A stretch of DNA of 64,000 bases, from NCBI GenBank assembly GCA_051294375.1, contig CM119265.1, forward strand, positions 10,174,684-10,238,683. Reading direction: 5' to 3'. Each line of letters starts with the position of its first letter. The stretch's first letter is position 1. The position numbers and the translations under genes were made by a program. Shown here piece by piece: positions 1 to 32,973 of the stretch. The stretch comes from Paraspadella gotoi (Eukaryota > Chaetognatha). The notes beneath the pieces are model-generated. The model made no database searches and had not been told where the DNA came from. It saw nothing but the letters and a program-made list of their open reading frames with translations.

Positions 1-303
1 CCTCTCTTCCTTCCTTTCCTCCTCCCTTTTTCCTCCCTCTGCCTCCCTTTATTTCGTTGACCTTTTTCTCTTTTCCTTCCTTTTCTTCTTTTTCCCCTTT
101 TCCCCCATCACTTACCTCTTTCTCCTCTCTCTTACTTCTCTTTTCTCTCCCTCCTTGCCGTCCTCAATCTCCAATATCATACCTCTCTTTCATTCTCCTT
201 CTTCTTCACCTTCTCATCCTACCTCTCATTCTCCCTCTTTTCTCTTCCCCTCTCTCTGCCTCTCTTATCTTTCCTCTCTTATCTTTCCTCTTCTTCTCCC
301 TCT

Positions 304-1116
304 NNNNNNNNNNNNNNNNNNNNNNNNNNNNNNNNNNNNNNNNNNNNNNNNNNNNNNNNNNNNNNNNNNNNNNNNNNNNNNNNNNNNNNNNNNNNNNNNN
401 NNNNNNNNNNNNNNNNNNNNNNNNNNNNNNNNNNNNNNNNNNNNNNNNNNNNNNNNNNNNNNNNNNNNNNNNNNNNNNNNNNNNNNNNNNNNNNNNNNNN
501 NNNNNNNNNNNNNNNNNNNNNNNNNNNNNNNNNNNNNNNNNNNNNNNNNNNNNNNNNNNNNNNNNNNNNNNNNNNNNNNNNNNNNNNNNNNNNNNNNNNN
601 NNNNNNNNNNNNNNNNNNNNNNNNNNNNNNNNNNNNNNNNNNNNNNNNNNNNNNNNNNNNNNNNNNNNNNNNNNNNNNNNNNNNNNNNNNNNNNNNNNNN
701 NNNNNNNNNNNNNNNNNNNNNNNNNNNNNNNNNNNNNNNNNNNNNNNNNNNNNNNNNNNNNNNNNNNNNNNNNNNNNNNNNNNNNNNNNNNNNNNNNNNN
801 NNNNNNNNNNNNNNNNNNNNNNNNNNNNNNNNNNNNNNNNNNNNNNNNNNNNNNNNNNNNNNNNNNNNNNNNNNNNNNNNNNNNNNNNNNNNNNNNNNNN
901 NNNNNNNNNNNNNNNNNNNNNNNNNNNNNNNNNNNNNNNNNNNNNNNNNNNNNNNNNNNNNNNNNNNNNNNNNNNNNNNNNNNNNNNNNNNNNNNNNNNN
1001 NNNNNNNNNNNNNNNNNNNNNNNNNNNNNNNNNNNNNNNNNNNNNNNNNNNNNNNNNNNNNNNNNNNNNNNNNNNNNNNNNNNNNNNNNNNNNNNNNNNN
1101 NNNNNNNNNNNNNNNN
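304..1116. other. Assembly gap (813 N)
   Basis: Run of N. The left flank is a pyrimidine-rich simple sequence and the right flank a GGAA-rich one, so an unassembled simple repeat is likely. Upstream CMIP exons could be lost here. Confidence 0.99.
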
Positions 1117-1478
1117 AGGAAGGAAGGAAGGAGGAAAGAAAGATAGGAAGGAAGGACGGAAGAAAGGAAGGGAGGAGAGATGGGTGGATGAATGAAATAA
1201 AGGAAGAAAGTAGTAACTGATGGAAGAAATGGATGAAGACTTAGAAGGAAGGAAGAAAAGAATTGAAGAAATAAATGAAGAAAGGAAAGGAAGGGAGGTA
1301 AAATCAAAATAGGAAGGGAGAAAAAAGAGAGATAGAGAAGGATAAAAATAAAGAAAGGAAGGAAGGAGGAAAGAATATTGAAAGAAAGGAAGGTTAAAAG
1401 GAAAGGAAAGAAAGCAGGATGGCATGAAAACAAATTCTCTGACCAACCCCCCTTCCCACTTTTGACCTCCTTGTCTAG

Positions 1479-8497
<7,019 letters not shown>

Positions 8498-8520
8498 AGC
8501 GGAGAGAGGCCGTGTTGGGG

Positions 8521-8544
8521 CTCTCTCTCTCTCTCTCTCTCTCT

Positions 8545-8631
<87 letters not shown>
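8521..8631 (+). repeat. (CT)n microsatellite in the CMIP 3' UTR
   Basis: CT run beginning 24 nt after the stop codon, interrupted by two single-base changes. Confidence 0.97.
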
Positions 8632-9075
8632 CTCCATTCGTCTCTGTCGCCGTCGTATTTGACGCCGTAAGCGACCATCCAATTGGTCGTCGTTACCATC
8701 GCAACGGTATTCCCCAACCCAGCCGTGTCCCATCCCATCCTCTTTTTTCGTATTTATTAATTAAGATTTTTTTTTTGTTAATGGTGATCTGATCTCAACC
8801 GTAGCTTTGTTAATGTTTTTTCTTCTTCTTCGTCGTCATCATCTTTATCATTAAAATTATCATTAAAATTATCATCAAAATCATTGTCATAATCACAAGC
8901 TGTTTCGCAATCTCGTTGTATGTTTTACAATCGTTGGTAATTTGCCAATTGCATTTTTTTTTTAAACAAAACAAAAAAAAACACGAAGTCATTATTTAAT
9001 TTCTTTTTTTTCTTCCTTCCATTGAAAATTTAGCAAAATGAGGCCGTTTTATTCCTGAGGAATCCAGCCAATGTA

Positions 9076-9081
9076 AATAAA
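9076..9081 (+). other. Poly(A) signal of the CMIP-like gene
   Basis: AATAAA about 580 nt after the CMIP stop codon. The 3' UTR before it contains a long CT tract (8521-8631). Confidence 0.55.
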
Positions 9082-9139
9082 GACTTTATAGTCTTTTCTC
9101 CTTGTTTATTATTATCTCTCTCTGTTTTCCCCCCAACCG

Positions 9140-9143
<4 letters not shown>

Positions 9144-9223
<80 letters not shown>

Positions 9224-9226
9224 TCC
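9144..9226 (+). repeat. (CT)n microsatellite
   Basis: CT run in the short interval between the ends of the two convergent genes. Confidence 0.97.
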
Positions 9227-9895
9227 TTCCCCCCCTTCCCCCATTTTATCGCCCACTGTATCCCCCATAAAAAAGATTACGTAATAATCGTGATTGATTG
9301 TCCCTTAACCCTCCTCGACCATCGATTCCATTCGGGCTGTGCCGATTTTTTGGTTTTTCCATTTTCTTGTCGATCCTTCAGCCTTACCTCCGACCGACCG
9401 ACCATCAACTTACCTTTTCTCGTGTCTTCGCTTTCTATTTTTCGTGTCGTCTATTATTCCCGTTTTTTTAATATATACCGAATAATTTTCCGGCATTGTT
9501 TTTCGAAAGCGCCCCATTTATGTTCCCAATCAAATAATTTAATTTTATATCATTTTATATACAATATATAATATATCTCTGACTTTAATCCCTCACGCTT
9601 ATTTTTATCCCTAATCCATAACTTTGTCCCTTAACCCTACGGCTGAATTCCAAACCAAATCCTCACTTATTTCTAAATTTATTATAATAAAATAAGGCGC
9701 TTTTGAAAAGTATGGCCGATTTGCTAATTAAATTAAACCCGACCTTTAGTTTGTATATATATATATAGTGTCCTATATCGAATTGTTGGATATTTATTTT
9801 TTTTCTCCTTGGACAAAAGGGCACTGTTCTACTTGTTCCATGAAATGAAATAATACGAACCAAATCAATTTTATATAGAGTTTTTTTATTTTAAT

Positions 9896-9901
9896 TTTAT
9901 T
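9896..9901 (-). other. Poly(A) signal of the mucin-like gene
   Basis: AATAAA on the minus strand about 320 nt beyond the stop codon of the mucin-like gene. The two convergent genes therefore end within about 0.9 kb of each other. Confidence 0.45.
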
Positions 9902-10220
9902 TATTACAAAGATAGTTTGTTTCATAAAATGTTTAAACCGTAATTAAGTAGATTTATTTCGACTCTCCTCTACACACTACGGTTTCAGATTAGCAACAAT
10001 TTCTTATTATCGTAATTATTATCAGGAGGAGAGATTATCACAGATCCACTACGGTTTTTAATTTCCTGTCGATCTCGTCAGCAAAGTCTTCCACTCCTGG
10101 CGAAACCGTGACGAAGATATACATAAGCGGAGAAAACAGCACCTCTTTACAGCCCTCTAAACGCTTTTTCTTACTAAACCTACTATACGTTTTAATTATA
10201 AGCGTATTTAGCTAAATTAA

Positions 10221-17620
<7,400 letters not shown>

Positions 17621-17829
17621 TATCCTCTCTCTCTCCGTCGGTCCCGGGCCCTTGCTCCCGCACCGAGTTTGTTTGTTTGTTTAAATTTGTTTTGATTATT
17701 TACGTTTATTATTTAGTCTATATATTAAAGTTCGTAGTTTCCGCTTTTTGACATCTGACGCCGTTGGGAGGTGACGACGTCGAGGTCTGAAAGGAGTTAG
17801 GAGGGGAAAAAGGAAGGAGGTTAACGGGA

Positions 17830-18050
17830 GAAGGGAAAAGGGAAGGAAGGAAGGAAGGAAGGAAGGAAGGAAGGAAGGAAGGAAGGAAGGAAGGAAGGAA
17901 GGAAGGAAGGAAGGAAGGAAGGAAGGAAGGAAGGAAGGAAGGAAGGAAGGAAGGAAGGAAGGAAGAAATGGAGGAAGGAAGAAAGGAAAAAAGGAAGAAA
18001 GGAAGGAAGGAAGAAAGAAATAGAGGAAGGAAGGAAGGAAGGAAGGCAGA
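17830..18050 (+). repeat. (GGAA)n microsatellite
   Basis: Long GGAA run with GGAAGAAA variants, about 200 bp upstream of the start codon of the mucin-like gene (17620). It may overlap its promoter region; no TATA box is evident. Confidence 0.95.
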
Positions 18051-18129
18051 GAGAAAAAGAGAGCGAGAAATAAAGAGAATAAAAAAGGCAAGAAAGAATA
18101 CAGAGTGAGACAGATAACAATGAACAAAA

Positions 18130-19900
18130 TCGTATTACCAGGCGAATGAAATAATCTTGATGTGACGACAGAATTGGCGCCAAAACTAAAATGAAAATGT
18201 GGGCGTGTCTCGCCTCTTTCTGTCTGTTTTTTTTTTCACCAACAAGAGGAAAACTTCTAAGATATTGCAGTGAAACTGAAAGAGAGACGAACTGGCAAAA
18301 CTTAAAATGTAGTAGTTTTGAATAGTTTTAGAATAGTTTTTAAATGTTTTTGTATTTCCGAAAATGAAATCGTAAATTCGCAACGACGATGAAAAATTCA
18401 CGAGACGTAGATTAATTATTGACGCTGAGAGAAACTTCGCCACAAGTTCACGCGTCAATAGAAAATGAAATATTTACGGCGAAAGAATCCTTAGCGGCCA
18501 ATAGGGTAGTTGAAGAAATGCATCGTGTATAATAGAAATGAAAGGAATTAAAGATTTAAAACAATAAAAAATTAAATAAACAAAGAATTAATATATAAAA
18601 AATAATTAAATAAATAAATGTTTCTGTATTCTCATTAAACAAAGAGTGGAAATTTGCTTTTTTTTCGGTTGTCCAAATCTTCTCCAGATTGTAAGATGCC
18701 ATTAACATGGGCACTAAGAGAAGAGCGAAAGAAGCAAAACTAGCCATACAAAAAAAAGAAAGTTTCTTCGTCCTCAGATTTTGGGAGCAAGAAAAAAAAA
18801 ATCGTTACCGAAAAGGAAGAAAGAAAAACTTTGTCTCAGAGAAAAAAAGAATGTTCTCTTTGTCCCAAAAAAAAAGTAAATCCAGTGACCGAAATCGTGT
18901 TTGTTAAAATTTACGTTCAATTTATATTTATAGGTGGAAAGCGACTGTGGGATTATGTAGATCCTGAATCATGACTTTTGATTTACGTTGATGTTCCGAT
19001 GAGAGAGAGGGATACAATTAGAATCTTTGATTCGGGAACACATTAAGTTCATGAGTTAAATACATTATTTGTCATACGTATAGGCTTTTTGAGTACAATT
19101 CGAATTAAAATTGGTACGATTAATTTTTTATTTAATCCCAATATTTTTAAATTCAAAAGGAATTGCATTTAAATTTTATGGAATGTTATGCATCACTTTC
19201 TCCTATCGTTGTTTTGTTTGTTTACAAACATGAATAAAAAATCATTGAAAAAAAGCACGAAATAATCGCGATGAATAAAATGAATCTGATTGTTGGGTGT
19301 CGATTCGTTGCTTTTCGGGCGTTCAAAATTTGGTAACTTTAATCGGGTTCTTGCTCTGTCTTGTCAGCGTGGAGACGGAGAAATAGAATGCAAAGCGGGA
19401 CAAGAAAATCTCTCTCGCTCTCTCTCTCGCTCGCTCTCTCTCGCCCAACACGTATTTTTATTCCAATTTTCGTAATGTTGTAATCGAATCAGCGAGAACT
19501 CGTTTGACCAGATTTGGCGGAGAATCGAGACTTCTATTCTGAGAAGAATGATCTTGATGTAGAACGAAAAAATACAAAAAAGTTAATGAAACGTTTAAAT
19601 TTCATCCTAATTAACATTGATTGTCAAGATCAAACAAGTATTTATTAATGAATTTATGAATGAATAATCTTTTTTTTTCCTCAAATGGCACATCAATGGC
19701 ATTAATCTTCAAGACTTTATCCCCATTTTTATAAAAAAGTTGATTCGCGATTTCAGAAGAGTTTGTATTTGACACTGAAACCACGGAAATTAAGAATTAA
19801 TGGTTTCTTTGAATTCTTTGAATTCTACGGATGAACCAAAGGCAAAGCATCCTACTTACGCGTTCAAAAGAAGCATGAACTAGACAAGCCGGTCAAAACT
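18130..19900. other. Intergenic, no gene recognised
   Basis: AT-rich sequence with short A- and T-runs and a weak CT patch at 19410-19443. No exon-like GC-rich block or domain is seen. Confidence 0.5.
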
Positions 19901-19903
19901 TAC

Positions 19904-20021
19904 CAGTAGTTGCATTGGGCAACTGTAACCATTCGCACTGGGAGTCCACGGGACTTAAGCTTTGACTCAGATTAACAAGGTGACTTTCTTTTACCTCGTG
20001 TCGCCTCCAAAGTAGGAGAGG
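19904..20021 (-). other. Possible orphan exon, 39 codons
   Basis: On the minus strand a polypyrimidine tract and TAG acceptor open a 118-nt stretch that ends at G|GTAAGT. The open frame includes HLVNLSQSLSPVDSQCEWLQ and then LPNATT, with a possible N-glycosylation site. GC content is above the surroundings and both splice sites are good. No neighbouring exon in matching phase was found and I recognise no family. It could be an exon of an undetected gene, an unused exon, or chance. Confidence 0.3.
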
Positions 20022-22071
20022 CTAAGAGAAAATCTCAACTCAATAGCAAAAAATGTTGACCAAGAAAGTTTTAAATTAAAAAATAAAGATAAATAAAAAA
20101 ATATAAAAGTATTTCCGTATTAATTTTAATTATATAACTAATGTAATGCAATGAGTCTGTCCCGTGTCACGAGGCCTGATGACTTGGTTAATTATATAAT
20201 TTTTCATTGGTTATTATATTTTTTTTTCGCATCCCCTTTAATCCATAGATTATAGAATTATCTTAGGCTAAACCGCCAAAGTTTTGTTGTGGTTTTTTTG
20301 ATGAATAAAAAGGTCGAGGCAAACCCAAAAAAATCTAAGATTAAAGAAAATTCAAAATACAGGTTTTGACGCGAGTTTAAAAAAAGTCTGAACCGCGCCT
20401 TATCTTCCTTTTCGAAATAATAATAGGTTCTTCTAAGTCTTCTTATCTAAAAATTTAAAAATTGGCAACTAGGGCGACAAGGACTATTTTATTCGTCATG
20501 TGAAGATAAGTATCGGGAGTCAATCTCAATTTTTTTTTTTTTTAATTCGCATTGTTGTGTTGTTTTATGTATTACGACGATCGGCTGTAAAAGCGGTTGG
20601 TAAAATCTGAGTATATCTAAGCCTGGCGTAGTAATAGATGTAGTGTATGTACTATGTAGTGGTAAAAGTTTTTTAAAAGACTCGAACATTCAGAGCTCCA
20701 GTTTTGGTTCCGATTGAAAAAGTAAATTTTCAAGACGTTGCCAAAAAAAATCGGAAAAATGCTAAAATCGATCACGATTCTTTTTGTGCAAACAAAACGA
20801 CAAAATTCACAAATCAAAAAAGTGAAACGATCACAATAAACCTTTTTTCAAAGTTCGACGGGGCAACGAAAGAAGAAGTTGGGCAGGGCGACCTTCTGGC
20901 GATATTGACAAAGAACGAAACCCTTAAGACGTTAAGCTCTTTCACTTATTTGGCCCGCTTGACAACATTTTAAAAAATTCACAATTCACCCGTTCATTCT
21001 AGAAAACGATTGAATGCCGCTTTTCTCCTTCAATCCCGAGAAATATGTTTCCCTCAATCAAAGTTAAGAGAAGTCACCAGTCAAACCAATCAAAGGAATT
21101 TGTGTCGCTTGTCTCAGTCAATCAAACTCCAGATTCAGGCAATCGGACACATTGATAGGAATGATCTACAACATAGACAAATTTTCGCAACTCAAGAAAA
21201 AATTAACCTTGACGTTGATGAAACAATGAAGGAATACTATCTCAGTTTTTGTGCTACCTAATTAATGTCCTATTTTTAATTAGACTGGGACTTCTTTAAC
21301 GACCGCGCTTTCCTTCTTTAAGACGGCCCTCTCTCTGTCGTCCTGATCTAATTCATTCGTTTTTTATGACTTATTCCTTTCTTTTTTCCTTTTTTTTTCG
21401 TTAAGATATACAAGAATCATACATTCATTTATTAAAAATCAACCTTGCACCTAATTGGAAGAGGTTATTATTATGGGTTCAAGCCTCCAACCCTCTTACA
21501 AAATATTTACATATCAGGATCATACAATCTTTTCTATTTCTTTCTTTTTTTTCTTCATCTTCCCCATTTAGCCATTCTTTGGTTGATAGACGTAATAAGC
21601 CTTTTTTACTGAATTAAAAAAATAATTTCAATACTAATGTTGAAATTAAATTTATATATTTATTTTTTTAATTTCCTTTATAAATTTTGCCCAATCAATT
21701 AAGCAACTAATGTCTAAGCATCGTCGTACCTGGAACTTTACCTGGTCCAATTAGAAAGAAAAAGAAAATTAAGTCTTCTTCCAAATCATCAAAATGTAAT
21801 AAGATTCATAAACTGATTATGTATTTTTGAAATATTGCAAATCTGCCCTACATTATGATTTACAATAGGTAATGAAAAAGAAAGCAAATCGATCGGCAAT
21901 CGTCATATTTTATTTTTCATAACCGCGTGCCATGCTTCCAAACATTGTGATTGTAGTATATCTTTTGATTTTTCTCTATTTTCTTATATTCTCGAGTCAG
22001 AGTCACAAATGACGACAATGCCACGGAAAACTCTTCACTCTTCACAGTTCATTGTTCATTTGTTGACGACT
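20022..22071. other. Intergenic between the orphan exon and CP1, no gene recognised
   Basis: AT-rich. Short open frames (for example 20704-20973 and 21010-21261, plus) show no domain, signal peptide or splice context that would support a gene. Confidence 0.45.
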
Positions 22072-28473
<6,402 letters not shown>

Positions 28474-29280
28474 CGTTTAACTCAAAAATTAAGAATTTAA
28501 TAAAATAAATAAATAAAACAAAAATATGATTTATTTTCTCAATAAAATGAATTTTTATCCTATTCTCATTTTGTAGGTTACGTTGTTTGGAATTGGATAC
28601 TCGCATCCACTATTTTTTATCAGTCTAATTATTATAGCAGAAATGGATTATCTCTTGGCTTCTCCATCTTTTCTTCTGATTGACCAAACATCAGGAAACC
28701 GGCGACAGAGAAACGTGAGAGAGAACGATATTACTCTAAATTACCTACTCAAAAATAACATCAAAATGCATCCGGAATATTATTAATATTGTTTGTTGCC
28801 TGCCTTTCTCTTCATTATTTGTATAATTTATCTAAATTATTTGTACGTCAAATATCATCATGCCAACGACCTGTTCTAATGTCAATAAAACTCCTCCTAG
28901 TTCTACCGTAATAAGCCATGCCTACGAGCTTCGCTGGATTCGAAACCACGCCTCCAATAAAGTATAAAAGTATATTATTGTTAGGGTATTGCACAAAAAT
29001 TTTAAAAATAATTGCAAGTTTAATTTATAAATATTTGAATTACGCCAACTGATTGACGTCAATTTGGAGTTAACTTTCTGCCTCTATACTGCTGTCAAGC
29101 TTATTCAACCCAAATTTTTGAAAACGTTTTTTTTTGTAATTAAGAAAACATTATAGTATTGGATTCGGCTTTGATTTCTTTTTTTTTACGTGTTTGTTGG
29201 CGCTGGTGGCGTAAAGACTACGCCAAAATGTATCATTTCCTAATGTGATGTAGCGTAGAATGGCGTAAAATTAACAAAAA
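28474..29280. other. Upstream region of CP1
   Basis: AT-rich sequence 5' of the CP1 start codon. No TATA box or other promoter element could be assigned with confidence, and no gene is seen. Confidence 0.4.
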
Positions 29281-29284
29281 AACA

Positions 29285-29700
29285 TTTATTTTGTGGCGTG
29301 AAACTTTGTTTATTTTCCAGTAAAAACTATACACTTTAGATGTTTAAAACATTTATCTGGCCCTTTTTTATACAGGTGTGGCGTAGAATGACATAAAATG
29401 AAAGAAAAATAAAACATATAAATAGTATTTTATTTTGTGGCGTAAAGACTTTTTGTTTATTTTCTAGTATAAACTATACACTTTAGATGTTTAAAACATT
29501 TATCTGGCCTTTTTTATACAGGTGTGGCATAGAATGACATAAAATGAAAGAAAAATAAAACATATAAATAGTATTTCATTTTGTGGCGTAAAGACTTTTT
29601 GTTTATTTTCTAGTAAAAACTATATACTATACTATACTATATGTTTAAAACATTTATCTGGCCTTTAATGTCATTTATCAATCAATTTTGTGGCGTAAAT
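29285..29700 (+). repeat. 143-bp tandem repeat, about 3 copies
   Basis: Each unit carries TTTTGTGGCGTAAAGAC, AAACATTTATCTGGCC and TACAGGTGTGGC(G/A)TAGAATG. The last unit is degenerate. Confidence 0.85.
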
Positions 29701-29799
29701 TGACAAAAAACTGCACCACTTCATCCCCTTTCCTCCCTTTTCTTTTTTCATTTATTTTTATACAATCTCCGATTCTAAGTCGATTATTTTTCGGTTTGA

Positions 29800-30130
29800 G
29801 CAAACAATGTCGGATCTGCCTATGATAATTTAGCGGTAAGCAGCTAATCAGATAGGATATCCGATGAATGTGACAAGAAAATTCTTCAATAAATAGATCA
29901 TATGTTCAGAGTTTAATAATAACTAGATCATAACATTATAAATCATAACAGTTTTTTAAATTAATCAATTAGAAAAATTTATCAATCAATCATTTAACCA
30001 AATTGACAATCAATCAATCAGAGAGATATAGAGAGAGAGAGAGAAACTTTTAAAAATTCAAATCTATGTGTCTTTTGGTTTTCTAATTTAAACTCTTTTC
30101 CACTCCAACGATTCCATCAAAAATCGATCC
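29800..30130 (-). mobile_element. Copy of the long composite dispersed repeat (terminal part, reversed)
   Basis: Begins GAGCAAACAATGTCGGATCTG, the reverse complement of the end seen at 37545 and 49875, and continues to the ACTCTTTTCCACTC block near 30100. Confidence 0.6.
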
Positions 30131-30289
30131 TAAGTTGTAGTTCATTCAAATAGCAATGTGGTGTGGTTCTAGTTGGTTGGCGACTTTGCCATGGCGATAT
30201 CGCCAGTACCCCCACTGGCGACCTCGCAAGTGATAAAAGTAGCGAATATAAGGCGCAAGTAAGAGGAGAGGCTCGCGGCTGATGTTGAG

Positions 30290-31210
30290 ACACGGGGATG
30301 AATGCATTACCCATGGGCTCCTCCCCCAACCCTAACCTGGACCTCGTGTTCAACCCTAACTGCCTTTGACACGTCAACCACGGGCCTCTCCCACAACCCT
30401 AACCCTAAACCAGGCCTTCCATTCAACTCCGTGCCTCTCCCCCAACCCTAACCCTAACCCGGGCCTCCCGTTCAACCCTAACCCTAACTGCCTTCGACAT
30501 GTCAACAACGGGCCCCTCCCCCAACCCTAAACCGGGCCTCCCGTTCAACTCTGTTGCCGCTCCTACCCAGGCCGGGCCTCCCGTACATCTCCGTGCTCAA
30601 CTCTAACTCTCTAACTCTAACTCTCTAACTCAACTCTAACCACCTTCGATGCGTCAACCACAGGCCCTTCCCCTCCCCAAACCCTAAACCAGGCCTCCCG
30701 TTCAACTCCATGCCTCTCCCCTAACCCTAACCCAGGCTCGGGCCTCCGTACATCTCCGTGCCTCAACCCTAACCCTAACCGCCTTCGATGTGTCAACCAC
30801 AAGCCCCTTCGGCCCTCCCCACCCTAAACCGGGCCTCCCGTTCAACTCCGTGCCTCTCCCCTAACCCTAACCCAGGCCCGGGCCTCCCGTACATCTCCGT
30901 GCCTCAACCCTAACCGCCTTCAATGCATCAACCACAGGCCCCTCCCCCAACCCTAAACCAGGACTCCCGTTCAACTCCATACCTCTCCCCTAACCCTAAC
31001 CCAGGAGCCTGGGCCTCCCACGGGCCTCTTTCCCAACCCTAACCCTAAACCGGGCCTCCTGTTCAACTCTGTGCCTCTCTCCCAACCCTAACCCTAAACT
31101 GGGCCCAGGCCTCCCATACATCTCTGTGCCTCAACCCTAATCCCTAATGTCCCTTGCCAGTACCTTCCCTAACCCTAACGCGGGCCTCCTGTTCATCAAT
31201 AACAACACCC
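30290..31210 (+). repeat. GC-rich minisatellite built on telomere-like CCCTAA motifs
   Basis: Many CCCTAACCCTAA doublets and triplets are embedded in longer irregular units that also contain CGGGCCTCCCGTTCAACTC and CATCTCCGTGCCTC. It is strikingly GC-rich against its AT-rich surroundings. Confidence 0.85.
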
Positions 31211-32097
31211 TCCCTACACCTAACACTAAAATTGACATTATTATATAATACATATTATATAATAATATCAGTGTCATACATATTGATGATTCATAGGTTT
31301 TAATATACAGTAGGAAAGATTATATAAAATGATTATCGCCAGTACTGCCAGCAGTGCTGGCGCGTTTTTGCGATTCATTTTTGGGAATTAACAATGATCA
31401 ATTTGTTGAGAGAAAATACATTTGCATCTCCTGTAACCAGAGGTTTTGTGAAGAAAGCCTAGTTTTTGAGCTACAATAAAAAGAAATATTGCTTTTCATA
31501 CTATTCAAATATTTTTCTTATTTGAAATATTCTTTTTCGTTTTTTAGTTACCCTTACCATTACATTACCTATGTATATTTAAAGAATAAAATTTTTCTTT
31601 TCAGTATTTTTCATAGAGTAAATATTTCAAAAAGTCTTGTTTTTTTTAATCAAATTCCCTATTATTTTTCGGCCGATAGAGAAATAAAAATTAATAGCCC
31701 CTCAGGCTATTAATTTTATTTAACAATTTTCGTATCTTAAAGAATCATATGTTAGACGATATTGTGTGATTTTTTTAAAGGTCCTAGACCTTTTTCTTGC
31801 TAAGTTGTTAAGTTAATTATAAAGGTGTAGTTTGGGCTTGGCTTACCGGGCTCCGCTTACAAAATTTATGGAGGGGCCTGACAGTTGTTTACACGCCATT
31901 GTGTATATTACTATATTATATTCTTTATAGGCGAATAAATATCAATCTGATCAATCAATATTTCCAACCACCTACTATCTTAAATTTTTTATTCAAAACG
32001 AATATAAATCTTAGGCTGAATGTTGTCATATTGGTTTATTTACAAAAAATATTATCTTTCTTAACAATGATAACGCTTCGCATATTTCATTCCCTCC

Positions 32098-32100
<3 letters not shown>

Positions 32101-32150
<50 letters not shown>
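32101..32150 (+). repeat. (CT)n microsatellite just downstream of the CP2 stop
   Basis: Perfect CT run about 40 nt beyond the CP2 stop codon, a GA run in the transcript. Confidence 0.95.
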
Positions 32151-32153
<3 letters not shown>

Positions 32154-32188
32154 TCCGGTCATCGTCTTCGGCGACTTCGTAGTCTTCC

Positions 32189-32937
32189 TCATAAGTAATC
32201 AAGGCCACCGTACCAAAAATTTTCCCAACATAAAAATACGCCGCTGACGCCACTGAAGTCGTGGCTGCTGATGCTTCTGCTGACGCCGCTGATGGCGCCG
32301 CTAACAACGACGCCAATGACCCCGACGACGAGAGATCGATAACTCTTCCACCGTCCGCTAGAGGCGCTGTTTTTTACCTCATTCTTTGATCCATTATTTT
32401 TTTCTGACGAAAAAGACAAAAGACTTTTTACGAATAACTTTTTAATTTTATACGTATTAGTATTATTTTTTCTGTAGTGATAGCATTTTTAGATACTTAT
32501 GTATATTTATACTTATTTATATTAGCGTTAGTATTTTTCTTAAAAAAAGGTAAGTAGTCGGGCATTGCATTGCGGCAAGTTCACCCCGCCAATAGCCATG
32601 ACACTGAAGAGTCAGAAATAATTGTTGAGTTAGTGGCAGAACCTTTCGGTATGAGCACTTTAGCAGTCCCTGAGCTTCGGATCCGGCTGTAACACCGTGT
32701 TACAGGCGGGTTAAGCGCCCCGTCCCTCTTAACTTATAGGCGACTACCGGGCGAGTACCCCACTCCTTTGGTTTGGGAGGCAAATGACTTGCCTCCCGCA
32801 CCAATGGCCGTTGATGAACGGTTGGTGGTTTTTAGTCCACCATAACTCCTTTAGTTGTAACCCGCTGGCTCTTCGACGAAAGCAAATAGCTCATGGCCAT
32901 TGGGTATCGGTAATATACCCGAAGGACCCAAACCCTG

Positions 32938-32973
<36 letters not shown>

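Noticed and set aside
20704-21261. Two plus-strand open frames of 83-89 codons
   Set aside because: No domain, no signal, AT-rich codons and no splice context; chance frames are common in this AT-rich DNA.
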